Assembly (NCBI GenBank): GCA_023055425.1
Contig: JALGPY010000013.1
Coordinates: 15,165,735 to 15,229,734, forward strand
Source: Linanthus parryae
Taxonomy: Eukaryota > Streptophyta > Magnoliopsida > Ericales > Polemoniaceae
Direction: 5' to 3'
Length of the DNA: 64,000 nt
Positions 22,539 through 34,041 of the stretch are shown in pieces (the stretch's first letter is position 1; every line of letters starts with the position of its first letter). Under the pieces are notes generated by a model. The model was not told the DNA's origin. It saw only the letters and a list, made by a program, of their open reading frames with translations, and did not search any database. The position numbers and the translations under genes are program-made.

Positions 22539-25340
22539 AATGTTGCTCCTCCTATCAAATCCATAGAGGATAGTAAAGTGTGCCATCTTTTGTTGTGCTA
22601 TTGCGCCTAGTTTGAGTGTACTAGTGCACTCCTTGCAATCATTTCTGGTATCCCCAATGCACAATATCTCTTGTACATATTTAAATCTTTATTTTTCAGA
22701 TCATCCTCGTCATTTTTTCAAACTCATTATCTCTCTCAAAGTCACTAGAAGTTCTCTTCACTCTCAAAGGAAATTCAACGCGTTTTTGTGTTGTGGCCTC
22801 CACAAAACATCATCTTATAGCCTTTAAAGCATGGAAAATTTGTCTCCAACCTAGATAAAACTTTGGTGAGAAGTTCTTCTTTCATCCTACCCAAGGATTG
22901 AAGCTTACAATCACTCCTTCTCTCACTGTTCTTGATCTTTGAGGTAAATCCTTGACCTATTTTTTGATCTTTGTATATTCTTGGTTCTAGTTTGTTTTTC
23001 CATGGTAAATTATCTGAAAATATCCTCACATGTGTCTATATTTTCATCTTCTTGTGAATTCATGGGTTCATCCTCGTGGAGAAATTTTTCGAAGAAAGTT
23101 TGTATCTCAAAAGATGAGAGTTGTTCTTGATCTCTCTATTTCATACTTCTCATCTATTCAAATCAAATGTTTTTCCTCATTCTTGAATCCTATGTGCTAC
23201 ATATAGACTTTCACGTGTCTTTTCTATATATTCTCTGACCTTCAATGAAGTCTTTCACATACGTACTTGAGGAAATTTTGATTCAAAAGAAGTGGCCTTG
23301 TTTTGATAATATGATTTCCGTCAGATTTTGTGACCCGAGTTTGAGAAGCCACATCTCACTAATAAAAGAAATTTATTGTGCTCTACCTTAAATTTTTTTG
23401 AAGCCTAGGGTATCTACTTTCATCTCCAACTTATTTCATGGAAAAACTCCTTATAAATTTTCCGCAATTTGAGTTCTTGTAAACAGTGTCTGGGCTGGAA
23501 CTGGGTTCGGACAGATTCTATCACCAAACTTTGTGAGGCCATTACTCTCTCATACGAGCTTGTATTTTGCTCTATCTTACACAAGTTCGAAGCTCTATGT
23601 GTCTATTTTTATTTACATTCAGAACATGTAAAAATTTATTCTATCTCGTTCAGAATTCCAACTTTTGTAAAGTGTGTCAAATCTGAAAAGTTCATTTCTC
23701 GTCTAGTGGCATGTGCTACTTTAGAGAACATCATTCCCTCGTCAATTCATATTAGGGGGTCATCATAATCATGTTTTGGGGAATTTTGAGAACCTTACTC
23801 TTGTCTTATAGTCACTATAGTTGACTTGTCTTGATGTTTGCTTGTTCTTATTATTTGTAGTGCCTCCTTGTTAGAGTTGCACTTGTATTCTCGCATCGTC
23901 TGGGTAGTAAGGACTTTATAAGATTAGAACTCGAGGTGAGTACTGAACCAACCCTTTGGTAGTGCTATTTTCATATATTAACTGTTTATGGGCTATGAGG
24001 TGGATATTCTGAAACTTGTGAAGGGCGGAATGTGTTCTTAACAACTACTTGGTGGTTTGTACATTTCATTATATATATAGCCCTGTTTTATAAAGCATGT
24101 TTATAAATGATATTTGTTAAACTGAAAGTCCATGGTATGTTTTATAAATATTTGGCCAAGATGGTTGCCTAAATGACACTGTTGGACATTACCCTAACGG
24201 TTGAGGGACAATACACCGGTATAGTACCCTAACTAATGGGGGAAATACACCGGATAGTACCCTCTCGGCACGGGGAAAATATACCGGAGGTCAATAACCT
24301 GTCCAAGGGATATAATATGGGATGAGCCCTGCACACAATGGTTGTTATGACATGTCGACTATGTTTTATTCGAGGTACACACACTCTCCACATTGATGAC
24401 TAAGTGTCACAAATAAGATTTTTAATGGCCAAAGTGCTTGGATGAATGGATCCGAGGGCTCAAGGGGGTGTTGTGGAGGGTTCGAGGACCCAAGTATTTT
24501 GAAGTAAATGCTTTGCACCTTTACTTACTTGAATTCTTGTCTGATTTATGTTATTTATATTGTTTTTTATTCATATATGAACTGCGAAGTAATCATGTTG
24601 AAGATAATTAACCATGGCATTTGGAACTTATATATTGTATGTGTCTAATCCTAACGAATGGGTAAGTACGTGCTCAGTAGAGTTCTCACTCTCACAGGGT
24701 TTTTAAATGACCGCTCTTCCAGGTCCCAAGAAGAGGAATAAGCCAATTAACCAAGCCGATTAATTGATTTTGTCATTTCATGCCGTGGGATATTTCATGC
24801 CTTTGTGCTAAAGTTGTCTAAGACTCTCTTATCTTATGTATATATGGTAGTACCTCGTGTCTTTCTTATGGGTAACTCTTCGAGATCTAGTATGCACTCG
24901 TTAGAGACCATGTATGATCGTATTATGGTAGCGGAAATATGTAACCCCATGAGGGGATATCCTGTGGTTGTTATTTGTGGCCCTTTTTTGAATGGTTTAT
25001 GTGTAAACGTGACTAAAATTTGAAGGACTTGACTCTGAGATCAATGAGCGCCATGGAGGATTGAGAAACATTTTATTTTGATTTTTTTTAAATGGGAAAC
25101 TTTTATTTTCTTTTATTCAAGATGAGTTTTGAAACAAAAAGTTTTTTGAGTATAAGACCCCTTTTTCATGAGCTTCGGCAATGCTTTCAGTTAATCCCTT
25201 AATTTCTAAATATTTTCACTCTCATCCTCATGGTACGAGATATCCACGGTGGCTTGTGACGCCTCGTTCCCGTTTAGTTATGTTATTAATAGGGGTCGCG
25301 GGAGCGGGATGCCATAGGAATTGACCATATGAACATAACC
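22539..25340 (+). repeat. LTR-like module, copy 2
   Basis: About 95 percent like copy 1 by eye and closer to copy 3. It contains three successive imperfect ~40-base phrases (accctaacggttgagggaca / atacaccggtatagt ...) near 24190-24290, where copy 1 has about one and a half. Confidence 0.8.
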
Positions 25341-27530
25341 AGGCCATGGCGTTGTCTAAGGGTCACCCAACAAGCTTCAAATCTAAATAGTTTAGGCAAT
25401 TTTGTTATAATAGGCATCATGTTAACTAGGATTGGAGCATGATAAGAGTTTGCAATGTCCAAATTCCTTTAATATGCATGATAAAACAGAGAGATCCATG
25501 AGGGACAACCCAAGCTCTATCTAACCTTTCAAAAGTTGAACTTGAATTAACTCGATTGTTAGACCAGGTATAGCAGAAGCTTTTTTTGGAAACTCAACTA
25601 ATCCCCAGGTTGACAAGTAATCAAGCAGGGTACTTGCTCCAGGGATGGAGTTGGAATGTAACCCTTTTTTATCACTAGGGGATAGGACTTGGTCAACTAA
25701 TAGTACAGGTAGTGAAGTGTTAACCAACAGGTAATGGATTTCACTCCATACTATATCCCTAGATGAGAGAATAGGATGACCATAAACTAGCCCCAAGAGC
25801 CAAGGAGAGTAGAGGAAGTTGTTTATCTTAAGAAAAATGAAATTTATGGAGGAAAAAGACACTATGATTGAAAGGTGGCCTTTACACATTAAGCATGCAC
25901 CGGGTGGATTAATTAAATGAGGGATTGAGAATAACCTCTGTCTCTTACCCATGATGTTTGGAGTAAGAACATGATTGGAGATCTTTTCACACTTCCTTTT
26001 CCTTGGTGAATCAGGCAGAGACAGAAACCCAAATGGCAGATCGGCCACATTCACAAAACTTTCCTTTTCATTCTTAAAGCTTTCAAATCTTCATCCGAGA
26101 GTTGAATTGTCACAAGATAATTACTTTTGGAGCCCTGCATGTCCCCTATTCTCTTCCCCATCACCTTTTCTTCCTCCATTATAACTTTATCTCCAACCAA
26201 ACCTCCATCCAACTCAAATTCAGGTACATGCATGTGAAAACTTGGCTTCCCGTGGACTGGCAGGGCTAAAACAGTCATGTTTGGTTGTTGCATGGTTCAA
26301 GGAATCAAATTTTAAGAGAGACCAGAGGTAAAGTTTGCCATTTTTGGCAGTGAAAGGTTTGGGGTTTGCACTGGTATTTGAAATGGGAAAGCACCTTTAG
26401 AAGCCTCTAGGCACGGAGCTACAGTATGTGAAGTGCCAACCGGTTCAAACAAATGGGTAGGAAGATCAACAGTCTGATTCAATGAAGCGGAGACAAGATT
26501 GGTTTGAGGAGTGTTAATGGTTGTGGTGGGATTCGAAGGGATCAAGTAATCAAATTTAGGGGGAAATAAAGAATTTTCATGCACTCTTGATGGATCAATC
26601 TGCCCTGAGTTAATTAACTCTTAAAGCACTAAGGTGGCCGCAACAAGGGTTTAGAGAATTGGGTCAGGTTCAGATGAACTAGGCTGATTGAATGCATGTG
26701 GAAAAAGGGGATGTAGGGGACACTTGATTTGCCTCAGTGATGTTGGCTGGAGAAAAGAACTCTTCGGATTCAGAGCTAGAGGAATTAAAGCTAAAAATCA
26801 AGTTGTCATCGTGCTCACTAAATGGTGGAGGCAGGGGTTCATTTAAATTCTCTACAAGAACTCTAGTGGTTCTGTTCGGCCATACAAGCGACAAGATCGC
26901 AATATTGGGGTGAAGAGAGGTGATGCATGCTCTATCATTAAGGGGTAGAGTTTGGAAAGCCTGCCTCTTGGTACCTAGCATTAAGATTGTTAATGATGGT
27001 CTGTTCATCCCAATCACAATCCATCATCTTGTGTCCCACCCTACCACACCGCATATAGATCTTGAAGTGCCTCTCATATCTGAAGTAAACCCACCTCGGA
27101 GGTCCTTCATCCAGAAACACAAAATCACCAGGGATCATGGGTTGCATGAGATTAATCCGAACTTTTATTCGGTATAAATCCATGTTGAACACTCTAATGT
27201 CACTCCAAGTAGTCGATATGACCTTTCCCGCCAATCTTCCCAAGTCCTCTACTAGTTTATAGACACAGTTATCCATTGGAACTCCATGAACTTGCCTCCA
27301 GACCTCGACCTGTGAAAATCTGCTTCATCAAGAACTAATTTAGGAACCCAATTCTTTAGTACTAAAGCTTTTCCACGGATAGAGACAAAACTCTCCTCCA
27401 AAAATGCTTGTTTGTCTTCATTATTTCTGCAGGGAAGACAAAAACATTTTTTTTTTATACTGCAACCATCTCTAGGGTGCCCCAACTACAGGAAACAACT
27501 CCTTTGACCGAGGACAAACACGAGGGCCTC
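25341..27530 (-). mobile_element. L1-type LINE fragment, copy 2
   Basis: Same LINE as at 19541-22315, with ORF1 text LEESFVSIRGKALVLKN, VYKLVEDLGRLAGKVIST and the CCHC-like MRCGRVGHKMMDCDWDE (27060-26990), then EN sequence to ~25341. The deletion fuses ORF1's tail region to mid-endonuclease, giving a chimeric 177-codon open frame at 25521-26054 that is not a natural protein. Confidence 0.85.
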
Positions 27531-27537
27531 ATAAATA

Positions 27538-27725
27538 TCTAAGGCACAGCAAGTTCCCTAAGGCGGTTCATATAACGAAATGTACTATTGATTATGTCCA
27601 TTCGGATTGCAGGGCTCTATCTCGAGTTGAGGCGATAGGCGGGTACAAGTACTTTCTGAGCAACATAGACGACTACTCAAGGATGACTTGGATATTCATG
27701 ATGAAGCGTAAGTATTGGTATACGA
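27538..27725 (+). mobile_element. Copia integrase core scrap, copy 2
   Basis: Same ~60-codon fragment as at 22325-22510 (FPKAVH, DYVHSD, GGYKYFLSNIDDYSRMTW). It retains W where copy 1 has a stop. Confidence 0.85.
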
Positions 27726-27751
27726 AAAAAAAAGTTGCATCTTTTTTTTCC

Positions 27752-30540
27752 CAATGTTGCTCCTCATATCAAATCCATAGAGGATAGTGAAGTGTGCCAT
27801 CTTTTGTTGTGCTATTGTGCCTAGTTTGAGTGTACTAGTGCACTCCTTTCAATCATTTGTGGTATCAACAGTGCACAATATCTCTTGTACATCTTTAAAG
27901 CTTTATTTTTCAGATCATCCTCGTCATTTTTTCAAACTCATTATCTATCTCAAAGTCACTAGAAGTTCTCTTCACTCTCAAAGGAAATTCAACCCATTTT
28001 TGTGTTGTGGCCTCAACAAAACATCATCTTATAGCCTTTAAAGCATGGAAAATTTGTCTCCAACCTAGATAAAACTTTGGTGGGAAGTTCTTCTTTCATC
28101 CTACCCAAGGATTGAAGCTTACAATCACTCATTTTCTAACCGTTCTTGATCTTTGAGGTAAATCCTTGACCTATTTTTTGATCTTTGTATATTCTTGGTT
28201 CTAGTATGTTTTTCCATGGTAAATTATCTGAAAATATCCTCGCATGTGTCTATATTTTCATCTTGTTGTGGATTCATGGGTTCATCCTCGTGGAGGAATT
28301 TTTCGAAGAAAGTTTGTATCTCAAAAGATGAGAGTTGTTCTTGACCTCTCTATTTCATACTTCTCATCTATTCAAATCATATGTTTTTGCTCATTCTTGA
28401 ATCCTATGTGCTACATATAGACTTTCACGTGTCTTTTCTATATCTTCTCTGACCTTCAATGAAGTCTTTCACATACGTACTTGAGGAAATTTTGATTCAA
28501 AAGAAGTGGCCTTGTTTTGATAATATGATTTCTGTCAGATTTTGTGACCCGAGTTTGAGAAGCCACATCTCACTAATAAAATAAATTTATTGTCCTCTAC
28601 CTTAAATTTTTTTGAAGCCTAGGGTATCTACTTTAATCTCCAACTTATTTCATGGAAAAAATCCTTACAAATTTTCCGCAATTTGAGTTCTTGTAAACAG
28701 TGTCTGGGCTGGAACTGGGTTCGGACAGATTCTGTCACCCAACGTTGTGAGGCCATTAATATCTCATACGAGCTTGTATTTTTCTTTATCTTACACAAGT
28801 TCGAAGCTCTATGTGTCTATTTTTAATTTAAAGTCAGAATCATGTAAAAATTCATTCTATCTCGTTCAGAATTCCAATTTTTGTAAAGTGCGTCAAATCT
28901 GAAAAGTTCATTTCTCGCCTAGTGGCATGTGCTACTTTAGAGAACATCATTCCCTCGTCAATTCATATTAGGGGGTCATAATAATCATGTTTTGGGGAAT
29001 TTTGAGAACCTTACTCTTGTCTTATAGTCACTATAGTTCACTTCTCTTGATGTTTGCTTGTTCTTATTATTTGTAGTGCCTCCTTGTTAGAGTTGCACTT
29101 GTATTCCCGCATCGTCTGGGTAGTAAGGACTTTATAAGATTAGAACTCGAGGTGAGTACTGAACCAACCCTTTGGTAGTGCTATTTTCATATATTAACTG
29201 TTTATGGGCTATGAGGTGGATATTCTGAAACTTGTGAAGGGCGGAATGTGTTCTTAACAACTACTTGGTGGTTTGTACATTTCATTATAGATATAGCCCT
29301 GTTTTATAAAGCATGTTTATAAATGATATTGGTTAAACTCAAAGTCCATGGTATGTTTTATAAATATTTGGCCAAGATGGTTGCCTAAATGACACTGTTG
29401 GACATTACCCTAACGGTTGAGGGACAATACACCGGTATAGTACCCTAACTGTTGGGGGATATACACCGAACAGTACCCTCTCGGCACGGGGACAATATAC
29501 CGGAGTTCAATAACCTGTCCATGGGATATAATATGGGATGAGCCCTGCACACAATGGTTTTTATGACATGTCGACTATGTTTTATTCGATGTAGCGTATC
29601 TACACGGACTCTCCACATTGATGGCTAAGTGTCACAAATGTGATTTTTAATGGCCAAAGTGCTAGGATGAATGGAGCCGAGGGCTCAAGGGGGTGTTGTG
29701 GAGGGCCCGAGGACCAAATTATTTACTTACTTGAATTCTTGCCTGATTTATGTTATTTATATTGTTTTTTATTCATATATGAACTGCGAAGTAATCATGT
29801 TGAAGATAATTAACCATGGCATTTGGAACTTATATATTGTATGTGTCTAATTCTAACGAATGGGTAAGTACGTGCTCACTAGACTTTACACTCTCACATG
29901 GTTTTTAAATGACCGCTCTTCCAGGTCCCAAGAAGAGGAATGAGCCAATTAACCAAGCCGATTAATTCCTTTTGTCATTTCATGCCGTGGGATAATTCAT
30001 GCTTTTGTGCTAAAGTTGTCTAAGACTCTCTTATCTTATGTATATATGGTAGTACCTCGTGTCTTTCTTATGGGTAACTATTCGAGATCTAGTATGCACT
30101 CGTTAGAGACCATGTATGATCGTATTATGGTAGCGGAAATATGTATCCCCATGAGGGGATATCATGTGGTTGTTATTTGTGGCCCTTTTGTGAATTGTTT
30201 ATGTGTAACCGTGACTAAAATTTGAAGGACTTGACTCTGAGATCAATGAGCGCCATGGAGGATTTAGAAACATTTTATTTTGATTTTTTTTTAAATGGGC
30301 AACTTTTATTTTCTTTTACTCAAGATGAGTTTTGAAACAATTTTTTTTTTAATATAAGACCCCTTTTCATGAGCTTTGGCAATGCTTTCAGTTAATCCCT
30401 TAATTTCTAAATATTTTCACTCTCATCCTCATGGTACGAGATACCATGGTGGCGTGTGACGCCTCGTTCCCGTTTAGTTATGTTATTAATAGGGTAGCGG
30501 GAGCGGGATGCCATAGGAATTGACCATATAAACCTAAACA
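27752..30540 (+). repeat. LTR-like module, copy 3 (start of unit 3)
   Basis: Third copy of the module. It continues directly into the LINE fragment of unit 3, which is interrupted by the Copia and Athila insertions. Confidence 0.85.
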
Positions 30541-30944
30541 GGCCATGGCATTGTCTAAGGGTCACCCAACAAGCTTCAAATCTAAATAGTTTAGGCAACT
30601 TTGTTATAATAGGCATCATGTTAACTAGGATTGGAGCATGATAAGATATTGCAATGTCCAAATTCCTTTGATATGCATGATAAAACAGAGAGATCCACGA
30701 GGGACAACCCAAGCTCTATCTAACCTTTCAAAAGTTGAACTTGAATTAACTCGATTGTTAGACCAGGTATACCAGGAGCTTTTTTTTGGAAACTCAACTA
30801 ATCCCAAGGTTGACAAGTAATCAAGCAGGGTACTTGCTCCAGGGATGGAGTTGGAATGTAACCTTTTTTTATCACTAGGGGATAGGACTTGGTCAACTAA
30901 TCGTACAGGTAGTGAAGTGTTAACAAACTGATAATGGATTTCAC
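30541..30944 (-). mobile_element. LINE fragment of unit 3, piece a (left of the Copia insertion)
   Basis: Endonuclease end (SWYTWSNNRVNSSSTFERLD, SYHAPILVNMM, FRFEACWVTL). The sequence resumes after the Copia element at 39425/39430; units 1 and 2 show the joined version. Confidence 0.9.
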
Positions 30945-32353
30945 TGTTGTAATAGATGACCTAGAGGCAATTTAGTTTAGTATGAATTTATTTGTGGCTA
31001 GAAATTCATTTATTATTTATTGGATATTTAATATAATGAAGTCCTTAGATTTACAATTGTGTTGTTTATCTTAAATATCCCTAGTCCAGTATAATGATTA
31101 ATGGGACAATCATCTATAGACTAGTATGGGGTTGGATTGATATGGAGATATCATGATCCAACACATAGGTGTGCATTAAGGGTAATGTTGAACTGGATTT
31201 ACCCATCTCCGAGAAGGCTACATACACGTTATGTTGAGTCACAAGCGCTTCTCGCGGTGCAATGGTATTGTAGTCCTTAGACTTGAAATCACTGGATATT
31301 CTAGTTGTAGATTATTGTGATTTTGGTAGCGTTAAACGCTACACCGTAACTGGGTAGTTATAAAGGCGTGTACTGGATACAATAAGAAGCATGCTTAGAT
31401 ATCGTGGTGGACGTAGATAGAATTTGTCCCTCCCACATAACGGGAGCAAATATCCTAGGCCACTCGAGGGATAGTGCTTATAGAATGTCTGGCCAGACTC
31501 AAATAAATCAATATGGGATATTGATGTTATTTTCACGAATAAGGCTATTCCCATGGATCGAGAAACTATGGATTGGATATACGAGTGTGACTTGTATGTC
31601 TCGTCTCCAGTCCGGATATAGAGACAAAGGGATGAGACAATTACTTGTACAAGGTTGTCAAGATGACTATTCTATTAGTTGGCTAGAATGGATGTTTTGC
31701 TAGAAAATGCTCCATATTAGCAACTAGATAGAACCTATGGGGTCACACGCTATATAGAGTTGAACTATATTTGGGAATTAATTAATTGGATTAATTAATT
31801 AGAAGGATCACTTTGCAAAACCTTGCAAACTTAGTAGGGGCTAATTTGCAAGGAAGGGACTAAATTGAATTGTAGTAGGACTAGAATAAGTCCTTTAGGT
31901 AGTTGGCAAGGAGTTGTTGGACTATATAAAGGACCTTCCTTCCTTCCTTCCCACAACTTATGCTCATTAGTGAACATAACAAGAGTGGGAGAAAACAAAA
32001 AGGAGAGAGAGCAAGCAACAAGAAGAGCCCGACCGCCCCTCTTGCCGCCGCCCGTCCCGTCGGCCACAAGGAGGCCGAGAGCCCCCTTTTTGGTCTCGTT
32101 TTGCGTAATTTTTCTCTTCCTCTTCCTCTTCCGGGCTAGCACCAAGGACTTGGGAGATCTAGGATCAACTCTAGGCGTAGATCAACCATAGAGAACGTGA
32201 CACAATTTGCGTTTGAAGTCATCAAAGGAGAACCGTAAGGTGTGTTATTGATTTCTTCCCTTACCATCGTTATGTCTCTTGACTTGTGATCCTTGGAGGG
32301 TTATGCATGGTTTATTTTGTTTCCGTTGCGCATCCATGAATCAAAACCCTACA
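30945..32353 (+). repeat. Copia 5' LTR
   Basis: TGTTG...CCTACA, 1409 bases. The TATA box candidate is at 31923-31930 and the pyrimidine-rich cttccttccttccc follows it. It ends immediately before the primer-binding site. Confidence 0.95.
31923..31930 (+). promoter_or_regulatory. Copia LTR TATA box
   Basis: ggacTATATAAAggacc in the 5' LTR; the same sequence is at 38994-39001 in the 3' LTR. It is consistent with an RNA polymerase II start ~30 bases downstream. Confidence 0.7.
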
Positions 32354-32354
32354 G

Positions 32355-32366
32355 TGGTATCAGAGC
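32355..32366 (+). other. Primer-binding site, initiator tRNA-Met
   Basis: TGGTATCAGAGC two bases inside the 5' LTR end, the standard plant Copia sequence complementary to the 3' end of initiator tRNA-Met. Confidence 0.95.
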
Positions 32367-34041
32367 CACAGGTCGTAGAGCATAAACGTGGTTTATGTGT
32401 TACGTTTTAGTTGTTTTACACCTTAATTTGATTATTTATCGCGTAAAACAAGACAAATCAAGCATGGGATGCAATTTGTCAATAATCTATCATAACAAGA
32501 TCTAATTTTTGCATTGGATGCATGAATTGGTGAGTTTGAGAAATTTTAGTATCTTAGATCTAGGTTTTGGGCATCCTTGGGGAAGAAGGAGTTCTCCCAA
32601 AACAAGGAAACAACCAAACTTGGGCACCAAGCAAGGGAGTTGTTTTGGAAACAACTCCCTCAAGGAGGTTCGGCCCCCTAGGGGACCGCCCCTCTTGCTT
32701 GCCGCCCAAGCTTGGCCGCCCTAGGGGCCGGGCGGCCCTAGCCCGCTGCCTAGGCTTGCGGGTTATGGGCCGGGCCGGCCCTAGGGCCTTGCGGTTCACC
32801 TTATTGGGCCCGAACAATTTGATTGTTGGGCCCATGGACCGTTTTAACTCTAGAAATCCTAAAATCAATTAAAATTGACCAAGCGCGTTAAAATTGGATT
32901 TTAACAGTTTATGTGCAATTCACATGGTGATTGGATATGGCCTTAGGATGTGATTTGATGTGGATGTTTAATTTTGTGGTTTGGTTTTACGGCCTGCGAG
33001 CTGATAAATTAATTGTAATAATTAATTAGGGTTTTACGGCCTGCGTGCCATTTTTTTTCTCAACTTGTGAGATTTATTTTATTTAGTATAGAAGTTAGCT
33101 AGTGCTAGATAAAGTAGATTGTTAGCCAAGATTGAAGAAAAGAAGCCCAAAGCCAAAGAAGCCACAAAAGATGGAGCATGGAGCATGGAGCATGGAGCAT
33201 TCCACATGACTATGAAGGATGGACCAAAAGATCAAGACGCATGGAGATGTGTTTTCTTTTAGGGTTCATAGATAATTCCATTGGCTTGGAATTATCTTAG
33301 TTAGAAAAGGCCATATCCATATCACGTTTAATTTCTGTTTTGTGGTTGTTTACTTTATTGTCTTATTATTGTGTGGTTGGTGTATGGATGATGCATGCAA
33401 TTAGGATAATAAGATAATTAGACAACCCGGATCTATTATTTGGAGTTGTGCCCAAACTCAAATAGATAGATTAGTTGATATTGATCAACAAAACAATTAA
33501 AACTGAATTTAAAATCCCTCAAAATCCAAATATTGTGTTCTTGCCTTCTCGTTATTTAAACACTCATTATCATCATTATTTATCAAGTTTGTGCGTGCCA
33601 AAGCATGGCGACTTGGTTCATAATGATGGAATGTGATGGCACGTAACAATGTGCAATTGTTTAAATAAGAGGTTGAACACAACTGGGCTATTAATATGAT
33701 TAAGAAACCTAGAGGCAATCAATTGGGATTATCCATATGGATGGATAAATAAGGAGTTATTTGCCCAATTGAACCAAGAGTTGCATATGGGATGCAATTG
33801 GAATTGTTCCTACCTAAAGTAGTCAAATTATGGGTGACTTGCCAAAGCAAGCTCATAAGGAGATGAAACATGGATCTTGGCCCACTAGAAAATATAAGGA
33901 TATTTTCCGCATTAATATCTTGAGGGTTATTAATCCGTAGAAAAATAGTGGGAGCTATATTTGATAAACTAGTCATTATTGAATATAGTCAAAAATTTAC
34001 AAATACTAAAACTTGCGTATTTTCCTTTTGCAGAATTCCAA
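32367..34041 (+). other. Long untranslated leader of the Copia element
   Basis: About 1.7 kb without coding sequence between PBS and gag. It contains a GC-rich, palindrome-rich island (32664-32815, e.g. gccctaggggccgggcggcc), four tandem copies of atggagc near 33171-33198, and an acceptor-like ttttccttttgcag eight bases before the gag ATG. That suggests, without proving, that a leader intron is removed. Confidence 0.6.

Larger units (their letters stand above)
22539..27751. repeat. Compound repeat unit 2
   Basis: Second tandem copy, ~5.2 kb, same module order as unit 1. It shares the ~525-base endonuclease deletion with unit 3 (junction gaaaggtggccttTACACATT at ~25868) and has a private ~55-base deletion near 26385, relative to units 1 and 3. 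Confidence 0.9.

Noticed and set aside
25521..26054. 177-codon open frame
   Set aside because: Created by the shared deletion that fuses LINE ORF1-side sequence to the endonuclease; in unit 1 the two parts are ~525 bases apart.
19009..30225. 72-codon frame kept in all three LTR-like modules (19009, 24805, 30007)
   Set aside because: Opens without an ATG, substitutions look random with respect to codons, and conservation is explained by recent triplication.
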